Shown here in pieces: positions 17,009 through 25,755 of a DNA stretch of 64,000 nucleotides; position 1 is the first letter of the stretch; each line of letters opens with the position of its first letter. The stretch lies in assembly GCA_964370395.1 (NCBI GenBank), contig CAYJIZ010000004.1:62001-126000 (forward strand), given 5' to 3'. The notes under the pieces are model-generated. The model was not told where the DNA came from. It saw nothing but the letters and a program-made list of their open reading frames with translations, and searched no databases. Source of the stretch: JBGUVL01 sp964370395 (GTDB taxonomy: Bacteria > Bacillota_I > Bacilli_A > Erysipelotrichales > Erysipelotrichaceae). Position numbers and translations under genes: made by a program.

Positions 17009-17164
17009 TTACTCATATTCATAAGAGCTAATTTCCATTTGGTTCATCATTTCACTTTTGCTTATGTAAGCTTGAACCATTTCCATTTCAGTAATACTTG
17101 CAAATACTTTTTGTTTGTTGAAATCATTCGTATTAGTAATCATTTCAACTCTTTATGATCCCAT
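17009..17164 (-). pseudogene. Small gene with stop at codon 4 (44 codons remain open)
   Basis: ATG 17164 has a good site (AAGAGGTGA, about 6 bases upstream) but reads M-G-S-stop (TAA 17155-17153). The same frame continues R-V-E and then from ATG 17143 as MITNTNDFNKQKVFASITEM and on to ...EISSYEYE, stopping at 17009. It is polar, Met-rich and has no double-glycine leader or membrane segment. It lies right behind the LytTR regulator and behind a TATAAT box (17222-17217), so it may have been that regulator's target. The family is unknown. Confidence 0.45.
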
Positions 17165-17216
17165 TGGTCTCACCTCTTCTTTCTTTTGATTACATCCTCT
17201 CTTTTTGTTCATCTTC

Positions 17217-17285
17217 ATTATAGCCGATTGTAGAAATTTGTGAAGTCAATTGGCAAAATCGGTAGTAACTTTGGAATTTTTGAAT
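17217..17285 (-). promoter_or_regulatory. Possible LytTR-controlled promoter
   Basis: TATAAT (17222-17217) has no acceptable -35 at 17 bases (CTTCAC). A TTGACT lies 21 bases upstream. Further upstream are partly repeated blocks CAAAGTTACTAC and CAAATTTCTAC about 33 bases apart. A weak -35 with upstream repeats is the usual design of promoters activated by AgrA/ComE-type regulators. The assignment is tentative. Confidence 0.35.
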
Positions 17286-17963
17286 TTAAGCATTGTTTTT
17301 TGCTCGAATAAACTCAATTAATTTCGTTTTTCTGGCACGACTGATCGGTAATATCTCATGGTTGATCAGTTCTAACTCATCATTATCAATTTTAAAAATG
17401 TATTCATAGTTCACTAAAAGACCACTATTGATTCGAACAAAGTCATATTGTTGTAGTTCTTCACTTTTCTTTGCGATACTACCACGTTCATGAAATTCAC
17501 CTAGTTTGGTATGGTACACTAAATTTTTGTCTTCTTTTTCGATATAGTAAATGTCATGAAACTTCAATCTGATTTTCACTCCATTATAAGCAAAGAAGTA
17601 TTCCTTATGATTATTTAATCGCTCTTGTAAGAACGGTTTGATCTCTTTTAAATCTTCAATATATCGATTGGCATTAATCGTAAAAATTCTTGTATAAGGA
17701 GAATACGTCAATTTGATATCATCAAAAGAACAATAGATTACAATCGTATTACTCTTTTGGTATTCCAATGCACTTGTTACCCGAATATTATTGTAGGCTT
17801 CATTCAATATGATAACATCAAAGTCTTTTGTTTTTTTGAACTTTACAAACTCACTGACTTTTTCGTAATGAACAAAAGAAAACTCATCATCTAAAATCTT
17901 AGATAATGCAAATATGACATCTTTCGCAAATTCACTATTTTCAATGACAGCAATCTTTAGCAT
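17286..17963 (-). CDS. Orphan LytTR-type response regulator with degenerate receiver
   Basis: The 225-residue protein has an N-terminal receiver-like domain (1-118) and a C-terminal LytTR DNA-binding domain (about 125-222). The latter shows IRLKFHDIYYIEKEDKNLVY, FVRINSGLLVNYEYI and ILPISRARKTKLIEFI, the typical pattern of AgrA/ComE/PlnC regulators. In the receiver, the phospho-acceptor Asp expected after the third strand (V-I-I-L-D) is Asn54 (VIILNEAY). It should therefore not be phosphorylated in the normal way. No histidine kinase or peptide pheromone gene is adjacent. It may act constitutively or be controlled by ligand or partner binding. Confidence 0.85.
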   Translation of the reverse strand: MLKIAVIENSEFAKDVIFALSKILDDEFSFVHYEKVSEFVKFKKTKDFDVIILNEAYNNIRVTSALEYQKSNTIVIYCSFDDIKLTYSPYTRIFTINANRYIEDLKEIKPFLQERLNNHKEYFFAYNGVKIRLKFHDIYYIEKEDKNLVYHTKLGEFHERGSIAKKSEELQQYDFVRINSGLLVNYEYIFKIDNDELELINHEILPISRARKTKLIEFIRAKNNA

Positions 17964-18080
17964 ACCCTTTCTCCTTTTTATTTATTATAGCATATTCCTT
18001 TTTTATATCACCCCGTAACCATAAATATTACGATACCCCATTCTTCGATTTTGCTTTCTTCCTTTATTTAAAGCAAACAA

Positions 18081-18111
18081 AAAAATAATCCAATGCTTTG
18101 ATTGGATTATT
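18081..18111 (-). terminator. Terminator of the two gntR genes
   Basis: The perfect 11-bp stem AATAATCCAAT/ATTGGATTATT overlaps the stop codon of the last gene and is followed by TTTTTTG on the minus strand. Confidence 0.85.
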
Positions 18112-18856
18112 TCATTGCGATTTCGCCTTCTTTACGTTTTGCTTCATAAGTGAACACTGCCTTGTCACAACGGATGTAACTTTCCGTGTATTCTACAACA
18201 TTCCCAGCACTATCTGAACCGATAAATTCAAAATAATACAGCGGATCTTGCAACTTCACATTTAATTGCTTTGCTAATTTTTCATCTGCTTCTACAATAA
18301 TTAATTTTTGATCAAAAGAAACAGGGTAATGTCCTTTTGTTTTCATGTATTCATATACTGAAACTTGTGCAAAGTCATGCTTATCCACATCATCAAAATA
18401 CTTAAATGGCATATAACAATACTCGGCCGCAAATGCTTCGTCATTCGAATAACGAACACGATGCAAAACATACACATCTTCAAATTTTTGTAAGCCTAAT
18501 TTTGATCCTAGATAATTAAATGCTTTAATTAGACCTTTCATTATCACTTTGTCTTTTCGTGCGACACCTCTACCTTTCAGCATTGCACCTAACCCATTGT
18601 TTTCTTCACTTCCCCAAGAAAGTTTTTGATTATTTTTTCGCTGAACAAAAGTACCTTTTCCATGTACACGATACAAATATCCTTCTTCTACTAATGATTG
18701 AATCGCATTTTTTACAGTCATACGATTCACTCCATACAACTGTGCTAACTTACGTTCACTTGGAATCCCTTCACCAGGAAGGTATTCACGACTTTTAATC
18801 TTTTCCACAATCGCCGCTTTAATTTGCACATAAATCGGCATTCGATAATCAATCAT
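18107..18856 (-). CDS. GntR family regulator, HutC/UTRA type
   Basis: The 249-residue protein has an N-terminal winged helix (residues 5-75) with PIYVQIKAAIVEKIKSREYL, PGEGIPSERKLAQLYGVNRM, and the wing HGKGTFVQ. A C-terminal UTRA sugar-phosphate-sensing domain follows. It lies 11 bases after a second gntR gene and close to a fructosamine-type PTS cluster. It is a good candidate to bind the duplicated element found upstream of that cluster's two transcription units. That link is inferred from proximity. Confidence 0.9.
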   Translation of the reverse strand: MIDYRMPIYVQIKAAIVEKIKSREYLPGEGIPSERKLAQLYGVNRMTVKNAIQSLVEEGYLYRVHGKGTFVQRKNNQKLSWGSEENNGLGAMLKGRGVARKDKVIMKGLIKAFNYLGSKLGLQKFEDVYVLHRVRYSNDEAFAAEYCYMPFKYFDDVDKHDFAQVSVYEYMKTKGHYPVSFDQKLIIVEADEKLAKQLNVKLQDPLYYFEFIGSDSAGNVVEYTESYIRCDKAVFTYEAKRKEGEIAMK

Positions 18857-18867
18857 GGCTTCCCTCC

Positions 18868-19572
18868 TTACATATTTTCATATACGAAACGATTTAAAAT
18901 CATATACGAAAGTGAATATTCAACAGGTTTCTTATCCTTACTATAAACAAGCCCCTCTTCCACTACTAACTTCGTATCCACTTCGATACCTAGGTATGAA
19001 GCAATTTCTTCGTTTGCTAATTCGACACTAATTGATTGTCTCGCATGGTCCAAGTCAATTAAAAAATCATCTTCTAAAATACCATATAACGATTTTTTTG
19101 AAAAATCGCATTCATCTAATGTTGGTGCAATGGAAACTGGAATATAAGAAACTTCAACCGAAACCTTTTCCTCTTCCACAACACGCAAACGTATCATATA
19201 AAATATTTTGGTTCCAATCGGTAGTTTAATCTTAAGTGATAACTCTTTGTCCACTTCGCGACGTTCAATTTTCAATACGCTTAATCGCATCTCTTTTCCC
19301 ATCGATAAAACCATTTTTGTGGTTGAAGATAGTTGTGACACATTTTTAGTAATTCGCTTTGGAGATACAAAATACCCACTGCGCTCTTTTGCATAAATCC
19401 AACCTTCTTGTAGTAACAGTTTTAACCCTGTACGTACAGTTGGTCTTTGCACATCTAATAAATGTGCTAGTTCTCGCTGACTGGGTAATTTTTCACCTTC
19501 TAAAATCGGTGTATTCTCTATCATATATTTCAATTCATTACAGATTAATATATCTTGTGTTAATAGTCTCAT
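18868..19572 (-). CDS. GntR family regulator with UTRA domain
   Basis: The winged-helix N-terminus shows ELKYMIENTPILEGEKLPSQ and RELAHLLDVQRPTVRTGLKL. The wing is shortened (AKERSGYFVSP), followed by a UTRA-like effector domain (VSYIPVSIAPTL, AEEGLVYSKDKKPVEYS-type segment). ATG 19572 (about 234 residues) is chosen because AGAGG lies upstream. Earlier in-frame ATGs fall in or before the -10 box at 19597-19602. It forms a two-gene operon with the next gntR, which suggests the pair regulates related sugar-phosphate genes. Confidence 0.85.
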   Translation of the reverse strand: MRLLTQDILICNELKYMIENTPILEGEKLPSQRELAHLLDVQRPTVRTGLKLLLQEGWIYAKERSGYFVSPKRITKNVSQLSSTTKMVLSMGKEMRLSVLKIERREVDKELSLKIKLPIGTKIFYMIRLRVVEEEKVSVEVSYIPVSIAPTLDECDFSKKSLYGILEDDFLIDLDHARQSISVELANEEIASYLGIEVDTKLVVEEGLVYSKDKKPVEYSLSYMILNRFVYENM

Positions 19573-19596
19573 TTGTTTAAACCTCTTTGCGAATTC

Positions 19597-19602
19597 ATTA
19601 TA
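19597..19602 (-). promoter_or_regulatory. Extended -10 promoter of the gntR pair
   Basis: The minus strand reads TGTGGTATAATG with TATAAT at 19602-19597; no strong -35 is visible. It fixes the start of the first gntR gene downstream at 19572. Confidence 0.6.
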
Positions 19603-19620
19603 CCACATCATTTTTTTATT

Positions 19621-20064
19621 TTATACTTTTTCCATCACAATATACTTCGTTTGACGATACCCAATTTTTTCATAAAAAGCTTTTACATTTTCATTTTTAG
19701 GACTGACTTCTAAAGTGAAACTATACTCTTCCAAATCATACGTGTCTTCTAACCACGCAAAGAAGTTCGAAGCGTAGTGTTGATTTCTAAATTGTTCCTC
19801 TACATATAACTCATCAATCAAAATAGTAATGCTCTCATTTCCATTACTCCAAAAAAATCCCAATAGAGCATAACCGATAATATTCGCTTCATCATCACAT
19901 AACATTAATCCACGAACATAGGGAGAACGACGCAAGACTTGTTTGAATGTTAATTCATAACGTTCCTCATCATGCTCCTCAATTGTTGCATTGGTATTAT
20001 AAAAGGCCTTCGACATCCTAAAATAATCATCTTTATCATTGTTTGTAAAATCTCTAACGATCAT
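19621..20064 (-). CDS. GNAT family N-acetyltransferase
   Basis: This single-domain GNAT of about 147 residues has a motif IDELYVEEQFRNQHYASNFF in which the usual R/QxxGxG/A is R-N-Q-H-Y-A, a His replacing Gly. The C-terminal part EVSPKNENVKAFYEKIGYRQ is classic. ATG 20064 is chosen because GGAAAGG lies upstream; it overlaps the 3' end of the MATE gene by 11 bases, so the two are translationally coupled. The substrate is unknown. Pairing with an efflux pump suggests a detoxification unit. Confidence 0.85.
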   Translation of the reverse strand: MIVRDFTNNDKDDYFRMSKAFYNTNATIEEHDEERYELTFKQVLRRSPYVRGLMLCDDEANIIGYALLGFFWSNGNESITILIDELYVEEQFRNQHYASNFFAWLEDTYDLEEYSFTLEVSPKNENVKAFYEKIGYRQTKYIVMEKV

Positions 20065-21436
20065 AACATTTTTCCTTTCCATCTACATTATTTATTTGTG
20101 TTAGATTATTTAACCATTTCTCTTTCTTATAATAATAGGTAGCAAGTACAACTTTCACAATTGCCACTGCTTCTACTAAAGTAAACATAACATACAAATC
20201 TGTGTGCAAAATACGTGCACACACAAAACTTATCAACAGTGGTCCAAAGCAAGTAAACGCCCCATCGATGATAAACACTCCCTTAGTATCTCCTCCCGAA
20301 CGTAAAATATAATATACCGTTTCCGCATACCCTTGTGTCCAAGATACGGCACATTTAATCATTAATAATATGGTTGTCGCTCTGGCTATTTTTCCTTGTA
20401 AAGAAAACCATCCCGGAACCCAACCTGCTAGTAACACAATAATCAAGCTACCGACTAAATTTATCATGAAGCCAATAAACAGCAATCGCTTCGCGTCTTT
20501 TTTTGCTTGTGCAAATTGATTTGCTCCTAATGACTTCCCGATGATTACCCCAGTGGCAGTTGCGCAACCTGCAAACACGACATACAACATCGAGGTTATG
20601 TTATCCACAATTGTTAGTGCCGGTATATAAAATTCATCAACGAAGCAATAATTCATAAAGATTAAGCTCAGTGCTAACGACCATACAATTTCATTTCCAA
20701 CCAATGGCAGTGTTCGCTTTATGACTTCCTTCACTTCAAACCATTTTAGTTTGCCATACTTTATTTTTAAATTTAAATCACTTTCTTTTGTATTACACAT
20801 AACTAATAATATAAGCATTTCAATAACTCTTGATAGCAAAGTAGCAATGGCTGCTCCTTTCACCCCTAAGCATGGAAATCCAAAATGACCAAATATTAAT
20901 AAGTAATTAAATACAATATTCACAACAAATGCGATTAATCCACTTTTCATCGGTAACATCGTATTTCCTTTTACTCGAAATGCAACAGCACACATCATCG
21001 AAATAGCAAAGGGGATATACGAGAAGCGGATCACATTAACATATTCCATTCCATATTGAATTACTTGTTCGCTCTTTACAAAAATCGTTAATGTAATTTC
21101 AGGGTAAATCAGTAAAAACAACATGCACAGTAACGCGATAGTGAAACTAACTTTTAAACCAAAACGAAATATCTTATTGTATCCTGCTCGATTTTTCGCA
21201 CCGTAGTATTGTGAGATAAACAAACCGATTCCATTTGTTAGACCAAAAAGTGCCAAATTATAAATAAAGAAAAACTTATTTGCAACACTCACTCCACTGA
21301 TGGCTTGTTCTCCCAATCCTGATATCATTAATGTATCACAGATTTGCAACAAGTTAACAAGTAGCTGTTGCACTACCACTGGCATTGCTAACATTAAGAA
21401 ATATCGTATAAAGTGACGATCTTTATTTTTCCACAA
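20054..21436 (-). CDS. MATE family efflux transporter
   Basis: The 460-residue membrane protein has about twelve hydrophobic segments in two homologous halves. Family marks near the N-terminus are FLMLAMPVVVQQLLVNLLQI, GLGEQAISGVSVANKFFF and GIGLFISQYYGA. MATE pumps export cationic or hydrophobic compounds using Na+ or H+ gradients. Translation starts at TTG 21436, which has GGAGGG 5 bases upstream, so the rare start is well supported. A terminator separates it from the upstream sugar operon. It is followed directly by a GNAT gene. Confidence 0.93.
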   Translation of the reverse strand: MWKNKDRHFIRYFLMLAMPVVVQQLLVNLLQICDTLMISGLGEQAISGVSVANKFFFIYNLALFGLTNGIGLFISQYYGAKNRAGYNKIFRFGLKVSFTIALLCMLFLLIYPEITLTIFVKSEQVIQYGMEYVNVIRFSYIPFAISMMCAVAFRVKGNTMLPMKSGLIAFVVNIVFNYLLIFGHFGFPCLGVKGAAIATLLSRVIEMLILLVMCNTKESDLNLKIKYGKLKWFEVKEVIKRTLPLVGNEIVWSLALSLIFMNYCFVDEFYIPALTIVDNITSMLYVVFAGCATATGVIIGKSLGANQFAQAKKDAKRLLFIGFMINLVGSLIIVLLAGWVPGWFSLQGKIARATTILLMIKCAVSWTQGYAETVYYILRSGGDTKGVFIIDGAFTCFGPLLISFVCARILHTDLYVMFTLVEAVAIVKVVLATYYYKKEKWLNNLTQINNVDGKEKCYDR

Positions 21437-21460
21437 ACTATCCCTCCTATCTAAAATAAA

Positions 21461-21482
21461 GCCACTACAAACTGGTAGTGGC
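21461..21482 (-). terminator. Terminator of the fructosamine PTS operon
   Basis: The stem GCCACTAC/GTAGTGGC overlaps the stop of the HAD gene and is followed on the minus strand by TTTATTTTAG. Confidence 0.8.
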
Positions 21483-22118
21483 TTTTTCTTTCAATACATC
21501 AAGTATTTCCAACAGATCAATAATAATTGTGTCTGCCTCTTCTTGATGAAATCCAAAACGTCTTTCCTCTTTCGCAACAACAAACATATTCGCAGCTTTT
21601 GCAGCTTTGATTCCAATTGCGGAGTCTTCCACTGCGATGCACTGCTCACTTGTTACTTGTAATGCTTCCATTGCACTTAAATAAATTGCTGGATCAGGTT
21701 TGCTTTGTGCAAACATTTCACCGCTCATAATACAATCAAAGTATTGTTTTATGTTGCAATCATCAAGCACCGTTAATATATTATCCAACGGAGAGGAAGA
21801 AGCCAATCCTATTTTGATTTTCATTTCCTTCAACATCGGTAATAATAATTTCACATGGGCATTTACGATACAATCATAATTAAATTCTCTCACTTCGTTG
21901 TTGTAAAGCATTTTCACTTCTTCTGCACTGATTGGTTGATTCCACATATCAGCAAGAATTTGCCAAAAGGTTCTCGAGTCGCTTCCTACCAGAGGAAACA
22001 AATCCCGATAATTGACGTGAACCTGGTGGTTGTCTAGAAACTGCAAGGTATCTCTTAAATATACAGGTTCACTATCAATTAAGACGCCATCCATATCGAA
22101 TATGACTGCTTTGATCAT
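21465..22118 (-). CDS. HAD superfamily phosphatase/phosphoglucomutase-like protein
   Basis: The 217-residue HAD protein of the beta-phosphoglucomutase/16 subfamily has motif I FDMDGVLIDSEP (residues 7-18), motif II LASSSP, the Lys motif SKPDP and the acidic motif IAVEDSAIGIKAA. It follows the deglycase gene by one base at the end of the PTS operon. It may dephosphorylate or isomerise a sugar phosphate released by the pathway; the substrate is not readable. Length and motif spacing are normal. Confidence 0.9.
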   Translation of the reverse strand: MIKAVIFDMDGVLIDSEPVYLRDTLQFLDNHQVHVNYRDLFPLVGSDSRTFWQILADMWNQPISAEEVKMLYNNEVREFNYDCIVNAHVKLLLPMLKEMKIKIGLASSSPLDNILTVLDDCNIKQYFDCIMSGEMFAQSKPDPAIYLSAMEALQVTSEQCIAVEDSAIGIKAAKAANMFVVAKEERRFGFHQEEADTIIIDLLEILDVLKEKATTSL

Positions 22119-22119
22119 C

Positions 22120-23151
22120 TTAATATTCGAATTGGCGGTAATAACGACGGTAATTTAAGTTGTGTTTTGTGTATGTTTCATAGTAGCAAGCTAATCTTTC
22201 TGTCAAAATAGCTGTCGCAATCATTGGTGAAACAATCACTCTAAATTCATCATCTACGCCATCCAAGGCATATTCTGCTGTATCAAACACAACTACATTA
22301 TCGCTTACTTTTTTCGCGAAGTTTTCAACACGAATGTCTAATTTTCTTGATTCATCTTCTCCTTTTACCAGAAAGACTGGAACATCTTTTTCTACCAATT
22401 CCAATGTTCCATGGAAAAATTCAGGTGACGTTACCGATTTTGTTCTTACCCATTGCATTTCTTCTAAAATACACATTGAGAACAAGTACGTTTCTCCCCA
22501 CAATGCTCCAGAACCAACCCAAATGTTGTATGGTTCTTTGTGGTATTTTTTCGCAATTTCATCTGCTTTTGGTTCAAATTGCTCACGAATTCCAACTAAG
22601 TTGTGGAAAATCGTTTTCATTTGATCAGCAAATTTTTCGTATTTAGGGAAATCACCACGTTTGTACAATAAGCGTAATGCTAACAAATCAAATAATAAGT
22701 ATGTGTATTCACACATTCCCGTTGTAACATCTGCACTAATAAGTGTTTGTGCTAATTTTCCTAAAGGTGTGTTTTCTTTTGTGAAAGCCACTACTTCAAT
22801 TCCTTTTTCCACAATCCAAGATGTCGCTTCTACGATTTCTTTTGTATCTCCTGAAGCACTTGCTGTAATTACGATACTATCTTTAGTCAGTTTTTTGTGT
22901 CCTGTTACATTTAATTCAGCTGCATTTACTAAATACACATCCACATCTGAATACTTTTCCATTAAGTATTGAATTGGTGAGAACTCAGCCCATGTTCCCC
23001 CAATTCCCAACAAGAAGATATTTTTGTATCCTTTGTCATGCACTGCATCTGCTACTTTTTCTACTTCACTGCGCATTGCATAAATCGCATCTCCATCTTT
23101 TAAGTATTGTTCTACATTAAATTTTGCTAAAACTACATTTTCTTTTTCCAT
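22120..23151 (-). CDS. SIS-domain fructosamine-6-phosphate deglycase (FrlB/GfrF-like)
   Basis: The 343-residue protein has two sugar isomerase (SIS) domains and resembles GlmS isomerase halves. Features are NIFLLGIGGTWAEFSP near residue 45, ITASASGDTKEIVEA near 95, and the second domain with GSGALWGE and SPEFFHGTLELVEKD. FrlB/GfrF enzymes split fructoselysine-6-P or glucoselysine-6-P into lysine and a hexose-6-phosphate. The mannose-family PTS next door would deliver the phosphorylated Amadori compound. A second SIS deglycase (25873-26985) in the same locus fits the Salmonella gfr layout, which has two deglycases. Exact substrate inferred. Confidence 0.82.
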   Translation of the reverse strand: MEKENVVLAKFNVEQYLKDGDAIYAMRSEVEKVADAVHDKGYKNIFLLGIGGTWAEFSPIQYLMEKYSDVDVYLVNAAELNVTGHKKLTKDSIVITASASGDTKEIVEATSWIVEKGIEVVAFTKENTPLGKLAQTLISADVTTGMCEYTYLLFDLLALRLLYKRGDFPKYEKFADQMKTIFHNLVGIREQFEPKADEIAKKYHKEPYNIWVGSGALWGETYLFSMCILEEMQWVRTKSVTSPEFFHGTLELVEKDVPVFLVKGEDESRKLDIRVENFAKKVSDNVVVFDTAEYALDGVDDEFRVIVSPMIATAILTERLACYYETYTKHNLNYRRYYRQFEY

Positions 23152-23184
23152 TTTTTCTACCTCTTTCTTCGTTCAAATTTATTT

Positions 23185-24006
23185 TTATGCTAATACACCA
23201 AAGTATGCTCCAACGATTCCTACAATAAATAGAATCAGCATAATCGTTAGTGGTTTCGCTTTTTTCTTCAATAATAAATACACTAGTCCCGTTACTACAA
23301 GGGGTAATAAACCAGGCATAATCTGATCTAAAATTGCCTGTACTGTCGTTGCTGTTTCCCCTTCTCCAAAGGCGATTGGTACACTTACATAAACCATACT
23401 AGCGGTCATCGCACCTGCGACCATAAGCCCCATAATACCAGCACCTTCTGTTACTAAATCCATGACTCCTGATTTGTTTACTTTCGCAATGACATCAACT
23501 CCTAATCGATACCCTACAAAAGTTAATACATAACGAATGATCATCGCTGGTACGTTATATACCAACAAGAATAAGATTGGTCCAAGAATGTTTCCTTGTA
23601 ATGCAAGTGAAGTCCCAATTCCTGTCGCAATAATTCGTAATGTTCCCCAATAGAAGGAATCACCAATACCAGCCAAAGGACCCATCAACGCTGTTTTTAC
23701 TGTTGTGATACTGACTGTATCAAAATTCTCTGGATCTTCCGCTCTTTTTTCTTCCATCGCTGCACTAATTCCTAAAGGTAATGTGATGATGTAAGGCGTA
23801 GTGTTATAAAATTCTAAGTGACGCGTCATCGCTTCACAGTAATCCTTTTTATCAGGATATAGTTTACGTAATACAGGTAACATCGCAAAACAATACCCGA
23901 TGTTCATCATTCTTTCATAGTTCCATGAATGCTCCATTGGAATGGAACGCCAGAATACTTTACGTAAATCTTTTTTCGTAATTTTTTGTTCCGTATTAGA
24001 ATTCAT
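23185..24006 (-). CDS. PTS mannose/fructose/sorbose family EIID
   Basis: The 273-residue EIID begins with KKDLRKVFWRSIPMEHSWNY, where EIID proteins carry a conserved WNYERM signature. It contains ITTVKTALMGPLAGIGDSFYW, the characteristic EIID loop, and several C-terminal membrane helices. It forms the membrane channel with EIIC. Its start overlaps the EIIC stop by 11 bases. The substrate is probably a fructosamine, judging from the linked deglycases. Confidence 0.93.
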   Translation of the reverse strand: MNSNTEQKITKKDLRKVFWRSIPMEHSWNYERMMNIGYCFAMLPVLRKLYPDKKDYCEAMTRHLEFYNTTPYIITLPLGISAAMEEKRAEDPENFDTVSITTVKTALMGPLAGIGDSFYWGTLRIIATGIGTSLALQGNILGPILFLLVYNVPAMIIRYVLTFVGYRLGVDVIAKVNKSGVMDLVTEGAGIMGLMVAGAMTASMVYVSVPIAFGEGETATTVQAILDQIMPGLLPLVVTGLVYLLLKKKAKPLTIMLILFIVGIVGAYFGVLA

Positions 24007-24787
24007 CTAACGTTACCTCCCCCGCATCATTTGCTGCGCTTACTGTTTCATTTTTATTTCGATCTAATTTTCCACTTACTACTAAAGCTACAATAACTGC
24101 CGCGAAAATAGCGACTGCAGTAGTTGGAATTTCGAAGTAAGCTACCAAGAAATATCCTAAAAAGAAATATGGTGCTACTTTTTTATTCATAATCATTTGT
24201 GCTAACATCGCAAATCCTAACGCTGGAATTAATCCACATGCTATGTTCATTCCAGTTTGAATAAACTCTGGAATGTTCCCTAGCATTGATGTAACGGCAT
24301 CGCTTCCAAAGTAATATGCAATCGAGATAATTGGTACTGTGATACATGTTGATAAGTACCCACCAAAGATACAGTTGAATTGAAGTTTTTTGTCTTCTCC
24401 TTTTTCCGCATTCTTATCACATAGATGGGTAAAGAACAGCATAATTGGTGATCCTAAAATCGTGTTTAATGCTAACATGATTGTCGCAATCGGCATTCCT
24501 AACGCCAATGCAGATTCTGCTCCTGTTCCCGCAGTAATCGCAAACGCTACCCCTAAAATCGTTCCTGAAATCATGTCAGGTGGTATGTATGCTCCAATCG
24601 AAACGGCTCCAATAAAAGCAAGTTCTAATGTTGCTCCCATTGTGATTCCCGCCTGCAAATCGCCCATTACTAATCCAACCAATGGACCAATTACAATTGG
24701 TCTTTGAATTAAACTAGTACCTAGCAAGTATTCCGACTTAGCTAGTAGAGCAATTAATGTTAATAAAATGGTTTGTGTTAATAACAT
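23996..24787 (-). CDS. PTS mannose/fructose/sorbose family EIIC
   Basis: The 263-residue membrane protein shows the EIIC pattern: GTSLIQRPIVIGPLVGLVMG near residue 23, then LGATLEL-type motif as MGATLELAFIGAVSIGAYIP and PPDMISGTILGVAFAI. About seven hydrophobic segments are visible. With EIID it transports and phosphorylates the substrate handed on by EIIB. It lies in the order IIA-IIB-IIC-IID typical of the family. Confidence 0.93.
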   Translation of the reverse strand: MLLTQTILLTLIALLAKSEYLLGTSLIQRPIVIGPLVGLVMGDLQAGITMGATLELAFIGAVSIGAYIPPDMISGTILGVAFAITAGTGAESALALGMPIATIMLALNTILGSPIMLFFTHLCDKNAEKGEDKKLQFNCIFGGYLSTCITVPIISIAYYFGSDAVTSMLGNIPEFIQTGMNIACGLIPALGFAMLAQMIMNKKVAPYFFLGYFLVAYFEIPTTAVAIFAAVIVALVVSGKLDRNKNETVSAANDAGEVTLDEF

Positions 24788-24801
24788 AATTACAATCTCC
24801 T

Positions 24802-25272
24802 TTATTCAATGATATTTTTAATATCAACTTGTTTGTTTGTTGGAACTCCCTGTATAAAACAATGCATTCCATCTTTCATCATTGCTTTCAAAATTGCTAC
24901 ATCTTGATCATCTACGAATACAGCAGTACCAATTTCCTTCTTTTCTTTTGTTGGATAGGTTCCTCCAATATTCACTTCCTTAATCGATAATGCTTTTGCT
25001 ACCCTTTGCGCATCTGCTATCGTTTCCACAATAATGAATAATTTGTATTTATCTGTAATTCCTGAAGTAATGGCTGCAATGCTATCATCCACTGACTTTG
25101 CAACTACTTTTACTCCATTTGGTTTTGCCATCTTAATTGTCTGCATTCGTAAATCATCACTAAGTAAAGTATCACTCGCTAATAAAATACAATCCGCTCC
25201 AATTGCTGATGTCCAAGAAAATGCAACTTGTCCATGCAGTAATCGATGGTCGACTCGTAACGCTTTTATCAT
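24802..25272 (-). CDS. PTS mannose/fructose/sorbose family EIIB
   Basis: The 156-residue cytoplasmic EIIB carries the phosphorylated histidine in VDHRLLHGQVAFSW (His15). The rest is the typical Rossmann-like fold with IVETIADAQRVAKAL and NIGGTYPTKEKKEIGTAVFV. It accepts phosphate from EIIA (next gene upstream) and passes it to the sugar. Length is normal. Confidence 0.95.
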   Translation of the reverse strand: MIKALRVDHRLLHGQVAFSWTSAIGADCILLASDTLLSDDLRMQTIKMAKPNGVKVVAKSVDDSIAAITSGITDKYKLFIIVETIADAQRVAKALSIKEVNIGGTYPTKEKKEIGTAVFVDDQDVAILKAMMKDGMHCFIQGVPTNKQVDIKNIIE

Positions 25273-25283
25273 ATGTTTACCTC

Positions 25284-25703
25284 TTAAAATTCATCCAGTG
25301 ATGAATCTTCCATACTTTCTAAATCATTACAATAAATGATTCCATTTTTCGCTTCTTCGATGCAACGATGAATCATGTCTTCTACTTTTTCATCCTCACT
25401 ACTCACTAATAAGCTAATAAGTAACACTAAATTTACTCCACAAATCAAATGAATGTTCTTTTGTTGAAGCAGTGGTGTTAACTCATTGTTTACACTTCCT
25501 CCAAAGATATCACTTAGAATAATAATTTCATCCCCCAAGTCATACTTCGTAATTTCCTCTAATAACTTTTCTTTGTAAATCACACCTGGTTCTACATAAG
25601 CACAGTAGTACGAAACATCGTCTCTTTCCCCGATGATTAACTCTAATGTACTTACTAGACCTTTTGCCATATAGGCATGTGTTGCAACAATAAAGTGTCT
25701 CAT
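25284..25703 (-). CDS. PTS mannose family EIIA
   Basis: The 139-residue EIIA has its active histidine in IVATHAYMAKGLVSTLEL (His9). ATG 25703 is chosen because GGGAGG lies 6 bases upstream; longer readings run back into the promoter. It is the first gene of the five- or six-gene operon EIIA-EIIB-EIIC-EIID-deglycase-HAD, transcribed from the promoter at 25772-25800. Confidence 0.92.
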   Translation of the reverse strand: MRHFIVATHAYMAKGLVSTLELIIGERDDVSYYCAYVEPGVIYKEKLLEEITKYDLGDEIIILSDIFGGSVNNELTPLLQQKNIHLICGVNLVLLISLLVSSEDEKVEDMIHRCIEEAKNGIIYCNDLESMEDSSLDEF

Positions 25704-25755
25704 ATCTAACCTCCCTCTCAATTTTCTTTCGGCGCCTTTGTGGTTTCTTTTGTAA

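Larger units (their letters stand above)
16494..17285. other. About 790-bp gene-poor stretch between rsmG and the LytTR regulator
   Basis: It contains the rsmG promoter, a terminator (16553-16576), a large hairpin (16590-16634) and a 44-codon frame with a broken start (17009-17164). It also contains the regulator's putative target promoter. Between 16640 and 17000 the minus strand reads like eroded coding sequence: many Lys/Arg/Ile codons interrupted by stops, with a short open patch encoding KVKTFIDMLIMLKNEKVR near 16700-16770. I see no intact gene there. Confidence 0.55.
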
